Shown here in pieces: positions 16,994 to 27,534 of a DNA stretch of 64,000 bases. The notes beneath the pieces are model-generated. The model did not search any database. It saw only the letters and a list, made by a program, of their open reading frames with translations, and had not been told where the DNA came from. Position 1 is the first letter of the stretch; each line of letters starts with the position of its first letter. The DNA comes from Trebonia sp963759545 (GTDB lineage: Bacteria > Actinomycetota > Actinomycetes > Streptosporangiales > Streptosporangiaceae), in assembly GCA_963759545.1 (NCBI GenBank), contig CAVXAB010000021.1, positions 124,001 through 188,000 of the forward strand, in the 5' to 3' direction. The position numbers and the translations under genes were made by a program.

Positions 16994-17461
16994 TCAGGTC
17001 ACGCGGTACGCGGTATACGACACGCTGTCGGCTCCCCGCACCGCCGAGGCGACGAAGATCGACCGCTCGAGAAAGTCGAGCCGCGGCGCGGACGTCTCCA
17101 GGTACACCGCCACCCGGAAGTAGTACGACGCCGGGTCAACGTCCTCGCCACGCAGCAGCGCGGCGAGGACCGGTGGCGGCCCGCTGCGCACCCCCGAGGT
17201 ACGGAAGTGCACGTGCTCGCCGGCCGGGGTCCGCGCCGAGTACCGCGTGTCGATCTCGATGGTCCCGTCCGGCCTGACCACCTGCCAGTCCGCGCCGCCC
17301 GGCAGGATCTCCGCGTCGAACAGCCCGCCGACTCGCCCGCCGGCGATCGGGACGACCCGCCGGTGCCCGGCCCGCGTCACCCCGTGGTCCTCAAGCGGCC
17401 CGAGGCGCGCCTCCACGGTGAACGCGGGCTCAAGGCCAGGCACAGGAGCCACAGGAGTCAC
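16994..17461 (-). CDS. DUF3237 family protein
   Basis: The 155-residue product matches the DUF3237 pattern: VVPIAGGRVGGLFDAEILPGGADWQVVRPDGTIEIDTRYSARTPAGEHVHFRTSGVRSG, then PASYYFRVAVYLETSAPRLDFLERSIFVA. It is predicted to be a small beta-barrel, cytoplasmic. Role unknown; the family often sits in operons for aromatic or terpenoid breakdown, as here between an MDR oxidoreductase and a DUF6282 hydrolase. GTG start. Confidence 0.85.
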   Translation of the reverse strand: MTPVAPVPGLEPAFTVEARLGPLEDHGVTRAGHRRVVPIAGGRVGGLFDAEILPGGADWQVVRPDGTIEIDTRYSARTPAGEHVHFRTSGVRSGPPPVLAALLRGEDVDPASYYFRVAVYLETSAPRLDFLERSIFVASAVRGADSVSYTAYRVT

Positions 17462-17554
17462 GACAGCCTCCCAAGAAGGTGTGGAGATAGATTTCCTCTT
17501 CTTCCGAACGAGTTCGGCTGACTCCGGCCGCGCCCATGACTCGCGAAGCTTGGG

Positions 17555-18574
17555 TCAGCTCACCCGGACGAGCAGCTTGCCGAAGTTCCGCCCCTCCAGC
17601 ATTCCGATGAACGCCTCCGGCGCGTTCTCAAGCCCGTCCACGATGTCCTCGCGGCAGCGCAGCGACCCGTCGCGCACCCACGGCGCGGCCCGCTGCAGGA
17701 ACTCCGGCTGGTGCGACGCCATGAAGTCGCTCACGATGAACCCGCGCACGGTCAGGCTCTTCCTGAGGATCGCGCCGAGCAGCAGCGGCGTCCGGTCCGG
17801 CCCGTCCGGCAGCGAGGTCATGTTGTAGGAGGCGACGAGCCCGCACACCGGCACCCGGGCGAACTGGTTGAGCCGGGGGAACACCGCCTCCCAGACATGC
17901 CCGCCGACGTTCTCGAAGTACACGTCGATCCCGTCGGGCGTCGCCGCCGCCAGGTCTGCGTTGAACGTGGGCGAGCGGTGGTCAAGCGCCGCGTCGAACC
18001 CGAGCGACCGCACGTACTCGACCTTCTCCTGTCCGCCCGCGATCCCGACCGCCCGCGCCCCGAAGATCCTGGCGAGCTGCCCGACGGTCGCCCCCACCGG
18101 CCCGCTCGCCGCCGCGACCACGACGGTCTCCCCTGCCTTCGGCTGCCCGATCTCCATCAGCCCCACGTAAGCGGTGCACCCCGGCATGCCGAGCACGCCG
18201 AGGGCCGCCGTCACCGGGACTCCGCTGGCGGGGTCGAGCTTGGTCACCATGTCGGCATGCGCCACCCCGTAGCGCTGCCACCCGGAGTACGCGAGCACGA
18301 GATCGCCCGGTGCAAGGCCGGGCGCCCTCGACTCGACGACCTCGCCGATCGTCGCGCCCACCATCACGCCGCCGACCTCGACCGGCGGGGCATAGGACGG
18401 CGCGTCGCTCATCCGCCCGCGCATGTACGGGTCGAGCGACAGGTACCTGGTGCGCAGCAGCACCTGCCCGTCACGCGGTGCGGGCAGGGCTTCCCTGGTG
18501 AAGCTGAAGTTGTCGGCGGTCGGCCGCCCGTTCGGTCGCGACGCCAGCCGTACCTGCAGGTTCTCTTCACTCAC
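17555..18574 (-). CDS. NADP-dependent zinc-free MDR oxidoreductase (CurA/leukotriene B4 dehydrogenase type)
   Basis: Reduces C=C bonds of alpha,beta-unsaturated ketones with NADPH. The 339 residues show YLSLDPYMRGRMSD near the N-terminus and the nucleotide-binding stretch VVVAAASGPVGATVGQLARIFGARAVGIAGG, then DVYFENVGGHVWEAV, all diagnostic of this zinc-less MDR branch. The start is GTG at 18574, giving the usual N-terminus; the longer open frame upstream lies in the promoter of the divergent gene. First of three genes on the minus strand with DUF3237 and DUF6282. Confidence 0.92.
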   Translation of the reverse strand: MSEENLQVRLASRPNGRPTADNFSFTREALPAPRDGQVLLRTRYLSLDPYMRGRMSDAPSYAPPVEVGGVMVGATIGEVVESRAPGLAPGDLVLAYSGWQRYGVAHADMVTKLDPASGVPVTAALGVLGMPGCTAYVGLMEIGQPKAGETVVVAAASGPVGATVGQLARIFGARAVGIAGGQEKVEYVRSLGFDAALDHRSPTFNADLAAATPDGIDVYFENVGGHVWEAVFPRLNQFARVPVCGLVASYNMTSLPDGPDRTPLLLGAILRKSLTVRGFIVSDFMASHQPEFLQRAAPWVRDGSLRCREDIVDGLENAPEAFIGMLEGRNFGKLLVRVS

Positions 18575-18617
18575 CAGCGCAGCGTATCGCCCATGGCGAC
18601 GGCTTACTATGTGGCGC

Positions 18618-19085
18618 ATGACCTGGGACGAGCTGCTCGCGTACTGCCTGGCCAAGCCGGGTGCCTGGCAGGACGAGCCCTGGGAGGGCGACGTGGTCGC
18701 CAAGGTGGGGCCGAAGATCTTCGCCTTCCTCGGCGCGGGAATCGCGGGCAGGGACGGCCTGAGCGTCGGCCTCAAGTGCGCCGCGAGCAGGGAGGCGGCC
18801 GACGAGTGGCTGCTGCGCTTTCCCGCGGACGCCTCGGCCATGCGCTACATCGGCCGCTCCGGCTGGAACACCCTGGCGGTCGGCGGCGGCATCCCCGACG
18901 ACGAGATCCGTGAGGCCGTCGACGCGTCCTACGCGATGGTGGTGACCAAGCTCCAGAAGAGGGACCGCCCCGTCTCATTACCCCCGCCGGCCCTTACCCC
19001 CGCCTGCCCAGTCGTGGAAACGGATAACAGCAAGAAGCTAGCCGCTGATGGCGTCCAGTTCGGCGACCGTCGCCGCGTCAAGTGA
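18618..19085 (+). CDS. MmcQ/YjbR family DNA-binding protein
   Basis: The first ~115 residues match the family: DELLAYCLAKPGAWQDEPWEGDVVAKVGPKIFAFLG, then LSVGLKCAAS, YIGRSGWNTLAVGGGIPDDEIREAVDASYAMVVTKL. The fold is a CyaY-like alpha/beta unit; role poorly known. The tail of about 38 residues after KRDRPVSLPP is not part of the domain and runs 48 bp into the 3' end of the convergent aldo/keto reductase. This tail contains VETDNSKKL, encoded by a 16-base AT-rich word that recurs at 30823, so the original stop may have been lost through an insertion. Confidence 0.8.
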   Translation: MTWDELLAYCLAKPGAWQDEPWEGDVVAKVGPKIFAFLGAGIAGRDGLSVGLKCAASREAADEWLLRFPADASAMRYIGRSGWNTLAVGGGIPDDEIREAVDASYAMVVTKLQKRDRPVSLPPPALTPACPVVETDNSKKLAADGVQFGDRRRVK

Positions 19086-19916
19086 CAGCGACGCGCTCGC
19101 CACGTTCTCCCGCAGGTGCGCGACCGATGACGTGCCCGGGATGACCAGCAGGTTGGGTGACCGCTGAAGCAGCCACGCGAGCGCGACGGCCTGCGTCGAG
19201 GCGCCGAGCCTGGCCGCGACGGACGCGAGGGTCCCGGACTGCAGCGGGGTGAACCCGCCGAGCGGGAAGTACGGCACGTAGGCGATGCCCTGGCGCGCCG
19301 TCAGCTCGACGAGTGCGTCGTCCTCGCGCCGTGCGACGTTGTAGAAGTTCTGCACGCACACGACCGGCGCGATGGCCTGCGCCTCGGCGACCTGGTCCGC
19401 GTCGACGGTGGACAGCCCTAGGTGCCTGATCAGCCCCTGGGCCCGCAGCTCGGCGAGCGCGCCGAACGGCTCGGCGACCGACCCAGGCACCGGCGAGTGC
19501 CCGTCGGACCCGCCGCCGACCCGCAGGTTGACGACGTCAAGCGCGTCGAGCTTGAGGTTGCGCAGGTTGGCGTGCACCTGCCCGCGCAGGGCCGCAGGGG
19601 ATCGGTCCTGGATCCAGCCGCCCGCTTCGTCGCGGACCGCGCCGACCTTGGTGACGATGTGCACGTCGCCTGGATACGGGGCAAGGGCCTCGTGGATGAC
19701 CTCGTTGGTGACGTGGGGACCGTAGAAGTCGGCGGTGTCGATGTGCGTGACGCCGAGCTCGACGGCCGCGCGCAGCACGGCGACCGCCTCGGCCCGGTCG
19801 GCCGGCGGCCCGAACACCCCCGGCCCGGCCAGCTGCATCGCACCGAACCCGACCCGGCTGACCGTCAGGTCCCCAAGCCCGTAGCCGCCGCCGGGCAGTG
19901 ACTTAGTTGTCGTCAT
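19038..19916 (-). CDS. Aldo/keto reductase
   Basis: NADPH-dependent carbonyl reductase of the AKR superfamily, 292 residues, TIM barrel. Visible motifs: VSRVGFGAMQLAG, THIDTADFYG (catalytic Asp and Tyr), HIVTKVGAVRDE (catalytic Lys), LIRHLGLSTVDADQV, and the cofactor tail LVIPGTSSVAHLRENVASA. ATG at 19916 chosen as it directly begins the conserved N-terminus, with AAGGAG upstream; the longer frame has no ribosome site. Divergent from the XRE regulator at 20049, which may control it. Confidence 0.92.
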   Translation of the reverse strand: MTTTKSLPGGGYGLGDLTVSRVGFGAMQLAGPGVFGPPADRAEAVAVLRAAVELGVTHIDTADFYGPHVTNEVIHEALAPYPGDVHIVTKVGAVRDEAGGWIQDRSPAALRGQVHANLRNLKLDALDVVNLRVGGGSDGHSPVPGSVAEPFGALAELRAQGLIRHLGLSTVDADQVAEAQAIAPVVCVQNFYNVARREDDALVELTARQGIAYVPYFPLGGFTPLQSGTLASVAARLGASTQAVALAWLLQRSPNLLVIPGTSSVAHLRENVASASLSLDAATVAELDAISG

Positions 19917-20048
19917 GGCGTCTTGTCTCCTTGGCTCTTTTTCTGACGGCTCCACTGTGCCCCCAGGCGACTCGCATAGGCAGAGCCCCGCGCATCCTGG
20001 GAGTGACGGGACCACGCTAGACGGACACGCTCCGCTTACATTGGATGG

Positions 20049-20900
20049 GTGACGGCACAGAACACGCTGGGCGAGTACCTGCGCGCCCGCCGCGAGCTCG
20101 TGGACCCGAGGGAGGTGGGCCTGCGGGTCGCCGGCGTGCGCAGGACCCCTGGCCTGCGCCGCGAGGAGGTCGCGACGCTCGCCGGCATCAGCGCGGACTA
20201 CTACCTCCGCCTGGAGCAGGGCCGCGACCGCAACCCGTCCGCTCAGGTGCTTGAGGCCCTGGCCCGGGTCTTCGGCCTGGACGGGACGGCGACGGAGTAC
20301 CTGCTGAGCCTGTCCGCGCGGCGGCCTGCGAAGGGGCGGGCGCGCCCGCGCCAGGAGACCGTGCGCCCGGGCATCCGCCAGCTACTCGGCGCGCTCAACC
20401 TGCCCGCGTTCGTGGAGAGCCGCATGTTCGACGTCCTGGCCGCGAACAGCCTCGCGACCGCCCTGTCGCCCTGCATCCGGGCCGGAGAGAACCGGCTGCG
20501 CTCGGTGTTCCTCGACCACGAGGAGCGGGACCGCTACGCCGACATGAACAAGGCGCTCGGCGGCATGGTCGCGTCCTTCCGCGCCTCGATCGGCACCGAC
20601 ACCGACGACCCGCGCGTCGCCCAGCTGGTCGGTGAGCTTTCGCTTGCCAGCGTGCAGTTCCGCAAGCTCTGGGCGCGGCACGACGTCAAGGCCCTGGCAG
20701 GCGGGGAGTTCGTGATGCGCCATCCCGAGGTCGGCGAGCTCTCGCTGCGGCGCGAGAAGCTGCCGCTCGGCGAGTCGGGCGGGCAGCTGCTGGTGATTTA
20801 CCACGCCGAGCCAGGCTCGGCGAGCGCCAGGGCCCTGTCGCGGCTCGCCGCGGGCACCGCAACGCCGGAGAGTGCGCCGTCCCGTGAGCGCGCGCGGTGA
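20049..20900 (+). CDS. XRE regulator with MmyB-like ligand domain
   Basis: The 283-residue product has an N-terminal helix-turn-helix (PGLRREEVATLAGISADYYLRLEQGRDRNPSAQVLEALARVF, about residues 36-77) and a C-terminal MmyB-like PAS-type domain (LPAFVESRMFDVLAANSLATALSP ... VGELSLRREKLPLGESGGQLLVIYHAEPGS). This is a very common actinomycete family that binds small lipid-like ligands and usually controls a divergent oxidoreductase. Here the divergent gene is the aldo/keto reductase, 132 bp away. Confidence 0.93.
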   Translation: MTAQNTLGEYLRARRELVDPREVGLRVAGVRRTPGLRREEVATLAGISADYYLRLEQGRDRNPSAQVLEALARVFGLDGTATEYLLSLSARRPAKGRARPRQETVRPGIRQLLGALNLPAFVESRMFDVLAANSLATALSPCIRAGENRLRSVFLDHEERDRYADMNKALGGMVASFRASIGTDTDDPRVAQLVGELSLASVQFRKLWARHDVKALAGGEFVMRHPEVGELSLRREKLPLGESGGQLLVIYHAEPGSASARALSRLAAGTATPESAPSRERAR

Positions 20901-20957
20901 CTCGAATCCTTATCAGTCGCGCAAACGACCGCCCAGGGAATGTGCGAATTGAGGAAC

Positions 20958-23114
<2,157 letters not shown>

Positions 23115-23271
23115 CACTGAATTCATTATTATCAATCAATGTGAATTGAAAGAATTGGCCAAAACTGGTGCCCTCCGGGGCCGGTCGTGCCATTTCTCCG
23201 CTAGCCTGGCTCCGTTCCTGTGCTGTTCCTCCACTTTCGCACACGTTTATGCAATGGCTGGAGATGTTGAC

Positions 23272-23547
23272 ATGGGTCTTGTGGGAGCCGATGTCGCCCA
23301 CCTGAACGCGGCGGCGGCGGCAATGGCACCGATCACGAGTACCGTTAACGGCCAGGCGACGGCGATCCGCTCGGCCGGGTCGCTGGCCGCGGGCGCCGCG
23401 GGTGATGCCGGCCTCGGCGGGACGATCACCACGGTGGCAGGGGCGGTGGCGACCGCGACCGGCGACACGGGCACGGTCGTCGGGCACTTGAAGAACGCGG
23501 TGGAGGTCTCCGCCTCCAACGTCGCGACCGCCACGGCCACGAAATGA
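23272..23547 (+). CDS. WXG100/type VII-like small secreted-type protein
   Basis: The 91-residue product is Ala/Thr-rich, helical and has no Trp-x-Gly, but its size, VGADVAHLNAAAAAMAPIT start and Ala-rich amphipathic helices resemble DUF-type ESX substrates. GGAG lies eight bases before the ATG at 23272; upstream in-frame ATG at 23254 is possible. Its TGA overlaps the ATG of the next gene (ATGA). Likely partner of the larger protein that follows. Confidence 0.65.
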   Translation: MGLVGADVAHLNAAAAAMAPITSTVNGQATAIRSAGSLAAGAAGDAGLGGTITTVAGAVATATGDTGTVVGHLKNAVEVSASNVATATATK

Positions 23548-24929
23548 GTGCGCCGGCGTTCGCCGTGCCGGTTGGCGACCCGGAGACCCTGAAGCGGGCC
23601 GCCGGGACGTTCGGCACACTCAGCAGCGATCACCAGGGCCAGCTCACGGCGTTCAACGGCCAGGTCCAGAACGCGCTGGCGAACTGGCGCGGCCCGGTCG
23701 CCGAGCAGTACGCGGTGGTGGCGGGAGACGCGGCGCGGCGGTTCTCTGCCGTGGTCACGGCGCTGACTGCTGTCCAAACGGCGCTCGGCGGCTATGCCAG
23801 CGCGCTCGAAGCCGCGCAACTCGCGATCGGCTCGCTTAACCGCCAGGTGGCCGCCAAGAGCGGCGCGAGCGCCCAGAACCAAGAGGCAAACAGCCTGAGC
23901 GGCCAGGAGTCCGGGACGGCGAGCACGCTGCGCCAGGCCGCGCGGACCTGCGAGCAGGCGCTGCAGGCGGCCCAGACGGCACTGGCGGCGCAATGCCCGG
24001 ACACGATGACGACCCAGCAGTTCGTCCAGGTCGTCAAGAATGCCGAGAGCCGGCTGAACAACCCGCAAAAGGGCGACAACCCCGTGGGCCTGTACTCCGG
24101 ACTTGAGTACATGCTGACCGCGTACGCGCTGTTCGCCTCGGCCAAGGGCGGAGTGCAGGGCGCTAAGGCGGGTACCGAGCTCACCGAGTCAGAGAAGTTG
24201 CTCGACGCGCTGCAGACCAAGCTCAACCCGATGGCGCAGAAGATGATCGCACAGCTCAAGGACCCGGGCGAGCAGGCCAGGCTGCTGCGCGGCTGGGAAG
24301 ACGTAACGCTGAGCGTGGAGAAGGAAGTGAATGCGGCCAAGGCCGCCACGGCCATCGAGGGCGGAAGCTTCCTCGAAGGCATGCTCAAGGCGCAGAACGT
24401 TGAGATCGAGGCGGAGGGAGCACACGCCGCCACCAGCGCCACCAGCGGCGCCGCGGCCCTGGACGCGCTGTTCCGCACCAGCAAGATCGACGTGATCCTC
24501 GCGCCGGTCACGATCGCGTTCGGCATCCACGACCTGATCTGGCCCCCTGGCGACAGTGGCTGGGAAAAGACGGGGAACAGGGTCGCGGGCGGTGTTGGCG
24601 CGTTCGGCGGCGCGCTGGCGCTCGCCACCTGGGCGGGCGGCCTGTTCGGCGTGACCTGGGAGATCCCCGGCGTGGACATCGGCACGGGGGTGATCGCGGG
24701 CGCCATGCTGCTCGCGGCCGGCCTGTGGGCCGCGGGCGACGCCGTCTACGACTTCCGGCACCAGATCTGGGACGGGCTCAAGGACGCGGGCGAGGGGACC
24801 TGGCACGGCCTGAAAGACGCCGGCGAGTGGACCTGGGACGGACTGAAGCAGACCGGCGAGTCGATCGCGGACATGCCCGGCGAGGTCGTACACGGACTTG
24901 AGCACCTGGCCGACCCGCTGGACTGGTGA
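23544..24929 (+). CDS. Type VII secretion-associated WXG-like toxin-scaffold protein
   Basis: The 461-residue product starts with PVGDPETLKRAAGTFGTL and has the WXG-type helical hairpin with NALANWRGPVAEQYAVVAGDAARRF (about residues 46-70), the N-terminal domain of many ESX-exported proteins. A long helical middle (to about 300) follows. Near residues 345-400 there are two Gly/Ala-rich hydrophobic segments (GAFGGALALATWAGGLFG, GAMLLAAGLWAAGDAVYDF). The C-terminus has three near-identical 11-residue units: IWDGLKDAGEG, TWHGLKDAGEW, TWDGLKQTGES. No catalytic domain recognised. Sits second in a four-gene overlapping operon. Surface or secreted placement is inferred. Confidence 0.7.
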   Translation: MSAPAFAVPVGDPETLKRAAGTFGTLSSDHQGQLTAFNGQVQNALANWRGPVAEQYAVVAGDAARRFSAVVTALTAVQTALGGYASALEAAQLAIGSLNRQVAAKSGASAQNQEANSLSGQESGTASTLRQAARTCEQALQAAQTALAAQCPDTMTTQQFVQVVKNAESRLNNPQKGDNPVGLYSGLEYMLTAYALFASAKGGVQGAKAGTELTESEKLLDALQTKLNPMAQKMIAQLKDPGEQARLLRGWEDVTLSVEKEVNAAKAATAIEGGSFLEGMLKAQNVEIEAEGAHAATSATSGAAALDALFRTSKIDVILAPVTIAFGIHDLIWPPGDSGWEKTGNRVAGGVGAFGGALALATWAGGLFGVTWEIPGVDIGTGVIAGAMLLAAGLWAAGDAVYDFRHQIWDGLKDAGEGTWHGLKDAGEWTWDGLKQTGESIADMPGEVVHGLEHLADPLDW

Positions 24930-24930
24930 G

Positions 24931-25809
24931 ATGCGCGAGCCACTGCTGTCCGTCATCAAGGACCTGATCGACCGGGCCGGGGCGGCGCCGCTGCCGGTGA
25001 TCGCGCTTACCGATGAGGAGATTGCCGCGCTCGACGGCGACCTCGCGGAGCGGGGTCCCGTGCCGTTGCCGTGGCTGAACGGCAAGGACAAGGCCGCCCG
25101 CGAGCTGGCCTGCCAGGTCGCGCTGCGCGGGCTTGCCGCCCGGCGCCTGGTGGTCCCGCTTGGCACGGAGGACAGCGGGGCGGGCGGGGAGGTCGGCAGA
25201 GGGGCGGGGGGCGGGGAGGTCGGCAGAGGGGCGGGGGGCGGGGAGGTCGGCAGAGAGAGAATTGCGCTGCGCGACGACCTGCGGGCGGTGCTCGCGATGC
25301 GCCGCTCGGCGCATGCCGTGGCATTCGCGCTGCGGGAGTCCGACGGCCGGATGCGCCTGTTGTACCTGGGCACGTCGGGCGCGCTTGAGGAAGCGATCAG
25401 CCCCGGCGGGCTGCACGGTTTCACGGTCGTCGCCCGCGCCGCCGCGGCCGAGCGGCTTGCGGCCTTCGCCGACCCGGAGGAGGCCGCGGCGGCCTCGCTC
25501 AAGCCCGGGCGGGAGTCGGAGCCACGGGTGCTGGCACTGGCCGAGATCGCCAGGGGCGCGGAGATTCCCGCGATGGCGGGTGTCCGATCTGTCACGATGG
25601 TGACGCGGCTGGTCTTCGGCTCGGACGCCGGCGAGCAGCGACTGACGGTCTATGCGAAGGAGGCGGGCGTGGTAGTAGCGTGCCCTGCGGATGCCAGCGG
25701 TGCGCCGGCCCTCCGATTCGCCGAGGTGAGCAGGTCAGGGCTGCGGGAGCGCCTGGCCGACCTCCTCTGCATTCAGGAGCCCGTCGCTGAGTCCAGGGAT
25801 CAGTCGTGA
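24931..25809 (+). CDS. Hypothetical protein of the type VII-like operon
   Basis: 292 residues, soluble, alpha/beta. Not recognised with certainty; its place after a WXG-type gene and its size (~270 without the insertion) would suit an ESX chaperone-like protein, which is inference. A Gly-rich insertion GGEVGRGAG repeated three times (residues ~83-108) comes from a 27-bp tandem repeat and interrupts the otherwise regular sequence. ATG one base after the previous stop; its TGA overlaps the GTG of the next gene. Confidence 0.65.
   Translation: MREPLLSVIKDLIDRAGAAPLPVIALTDEEIAALDGDLAERGPVPLPWLNGKDKAARELACQVALRGLAARRLVVPLGTEDSGAGGEVGRGAGGGEVGRGAGGGEVGRERIALRDDLRAVLAMRRSAHAVAFALRESDGRMRLLYLGTSGALEEAISPGGLHGFTVVARAAAAERLAAFADPEEAAAASLKPGRESEPRVLALAEIARGAEIPAMAGVRSVTMVTRLVFGSDAGEQRLTVYAKEAGVVVACPADASGAPALRFAEVSRSGLRERLADLLCIQEPVAESRDQS
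25177..25254 (+). repeat. 27-bp tandem repeat within coding sequence
   Basis: Two exact 27-bp units (25201-25227 and 25228-25254) preceded by a 24-bp version (25177-25200), each ending GGAGGTCGGCAGA. In-frame, encoding GGEVGRGAG. Unit number could vary between strains without breaking the frame. Confidence 0.9.
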
Positions 25810-26735
25810 GCGGCGGCGATTTCCCCGAGCCCGCCGTCCTCATCAGGACCGCCGCCGATGCGGGCCGGGTCAGGCAGACCGTGCACCCGTTCCGGCTTAA
25901 CGGGCGCGGCCTGGCCGGCTTCCTGATCGCGTGGCTGTTCCTTCCCGTGGTCGTGTTCCTGATCGCGCTCGCGGCGGGTGCCGGAGCGCTCGTCCCCGCC
26001 CTGTACATACTCGTGATCGCGGCGGCCGGGCTTGCCTACCCGTTCGCCGCGGTCGTCGGGGCCAGGATCCGGATCTGCGAGTACGGCTTGATCGTCAGCA
26101 CCCTTCCCGGCAACCGGATGCGGTTCTTCATCCCCTACAGCACTATCGACCCGGGCAGCGTCATGGTGCACCCGGTGCCGCGGCGCGGTGGCGCCTACCG
26201 GTACAAGCCCATCGCGGCGATGAACGAGGCCTACCCGTGGCCGGCGATGGGCCGGTACATCCTCGCCGCGTGCCCGGTGCGGCCCCGGTTCCTGTCCGGA
26301 GTGCCTTACGGCCAGCCACTCAACGTCTGGGGCGCGCCCTACAGCAAGCACGGGATCAGCTTCCGCGGGTTGCACCCGGTATTCGCCAGCCCGTGGTGGC
26401 GCACCCGACCGGCGGTGCGCGGGCACCCGGCGCGGGCCCAGTGGGTGCTCGGCGCGCTGCGGCCGCTGCTCGATTATCCGGAGTTGCGCCCCGTCCTGAT
26501 CTACGGCGACCAGCCGGTGATGCGCTGGATGTTCGGCACCGACCGGCCCGACCTGCTCCTCCGCGCCATCGAGGAGGCCATGGTGGCGGCCCGGGTACCG
26601 GGTGGGCAGGGGTTCGCCGCCGGGCCTGGGCACCACGTACGACCGTCCGCCGAAGGACATTCCCGCCGACCCGAGGCTCTGGTAACGCCGCTGAGCGGTA
26701 ATCCCGCTGGTCGTCCCGCAGACGCATCAAACTAG
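25806..26735 (+). CDS. Membrane protein of the type VII-like operon, C-terminus frameshifted
   Basis: Two membrane segments near the N-terminus (GFLIAWLFLPVVVFLIALAAG and LVPALYILVIAAAGLAYPFAAVVG), then a soluble part with IRICEYGLIVSTLPGNRMRFFIPYSTID and SPWWRTRPAVRGHP, typical of a PH-like domain. GTG overlaps the previous TGA. Near 26620 two bases are missing compared with the duplicate copy at 27951-28222, so the original ending (LGTTYDRPPKDIPADPRLW, stop at 26681-26683) is lost and the frame runs on to 26735. Function unknown; probably the membrane partner of the operon. Confidence 0.7.
   Translation: MSGGDFPEPAVLIRTAADAGRVRQTVHPFRLNGRGLAGFLIAWLFLPVVVFLIALAAGAGALVPALYILVIAAAGLAYPFAAVVGARIRICEYGLIVSTLPGNRMRFFIPYSTIDPGSVMVHPVPRRGGAYRYKPIAAMNEAYPWPAMGRYILAACPVRPRFLSGVPYGQPLNVWGAPYSKHGISFRGLHPVFASPWWRTRPAVRGHPARAQWVLGALRPLLDYPELRPVLIYGDQPVMRWMFGTDRPDLLLRAIEEAMVAARVPGGQGFAAGPGHHVRPSAEGHSRRPEALVTPLSGNPAGRPADASN
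26448..26716 (+). repeat. Direct repeat copy A (about 270 bp)
   Basis: The 3' part of the membrane-protein gene and its downstream flank are repeated at 27951-28222 with only a handful of substitutions and small indels (two bases missing here near 26620, one extra base in the other copy near 28002). The copies flank the ArsR-phosphatase/VOC segment. Confidence 0.93.
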
Positions 26736-26742
26736 GTTGATG
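26725..26742. promoter_or_regulatory. ArsR-type operator
   Basis: CATCAA and TTGATG form a perfect dyad with a six-base spacer, the ATCAA-N6-TTGAT layout of ArsR/SmtB-family operators, 14 bases before the start of the decayed ArsR-phosphatase gene. Confidence 0.65.
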
Positions 26743-26755
26743 TATTATGTTGGCC

Positions 26756-27534
26756 ATGGAATCAGGCACGCGACAGTGAGCTGCGGTTCGCGCGGATGGC
26801 GGCGGATCCGCTGCGCTGGCGGCTGCTGCGGGAACTGGCACGCAGCGACGCCGGGTGCGGGGAGCTGGCTGGCGCTGGCAGGCGAGCTGCAGAACCTGGT
26901 CTCCTACGATCTAGGTAGAGCTGCGGGCCGAGGGGCTGGTAGACGCCAGGCGCAGATAGCTTCGACGGCCGCGACACCTATTACCACCTGGACCTGGCGC
27001 GGTGCGCGCAGTCACTGGCCTCGGCCGGGGCGGCGCTGCACCCGGGCCTGCGGCTGGATCCCGCACCGCCCGCGGACCACCGCCCGGATGCGTGCTCGGT
27101 GCTGTTCTTGTGCACGGGCAACAGCGCCAGGTCGCAGGCGGCTGAGGCGCTCGCCCGGGCGCGCTCCGCCGGCCGTGTTCAGGCGTTCAGCGCGGGCAGC
27201 GATCCGAGGCCACTGCACCAGAATGCGGTGCGGGTCATGGCCGGGCGCGGCATTGACTGGCAGGTCGGCACTCCAAGCATCTGAGCGTGTTCGCCGGGCG
27301 GCGGTTTAACTACGTGATCACCTTGTGCGACCGGGTACGGGAGGTCTGCCCGGAGTTCCCTGGCCATCCAGGTTTCCTGCACTGGAGCATCCCCGACAGG
27401 CCGCAGGCGGCGGCAACGACGAGGACAGCTACCCGGCATTCGAGCAGATGGCGGCCGAACTGGAGACCCGGATCGGGTTCTGGCTCGCGGCCATCAGCGC
27501 GGGACCTGCGCCCGCATCCCTTCAGGAGGCGTGA
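26756..27534 (+). pseudogene. ArsR-type HTH fused to low-molecular-weight phosphatase/arsenate reductase, decayed
   Basis: Fragments in order through several frames: DSELRFARMAADPLRWRLLRELARSD and LQNLVSYDLG...LRAEGLVDARR (winged helix of ArsR family), FDGRDTYYHLDLARCAQSLA, then CSVLFLCTGNSARSQAAEALARARSAG with the CX5R phosphatase loop, RVMAGRGIDW, HLSVFAGRRFNYVITLCDRVREVCPEFPG, and DSYPAFEQMAAELETRIGFW to a stop at 27534. The order matches the ArsR-ArsC-like fusion proteins of actinomycetes. At least five frameshifts make it a true pseudogene rather than one sequencing slip. Lies in the segment between the two direct repeats. Confidence 0.85.

Noticed and set aside
18575..18841. N-terminal extension of the MDR oxidoreductase to 428 aa
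   Set aside because: Extension is Ser/Arg-rich, overlaps the divergent MmcQ gene, and family members start at the SEENLQV region.
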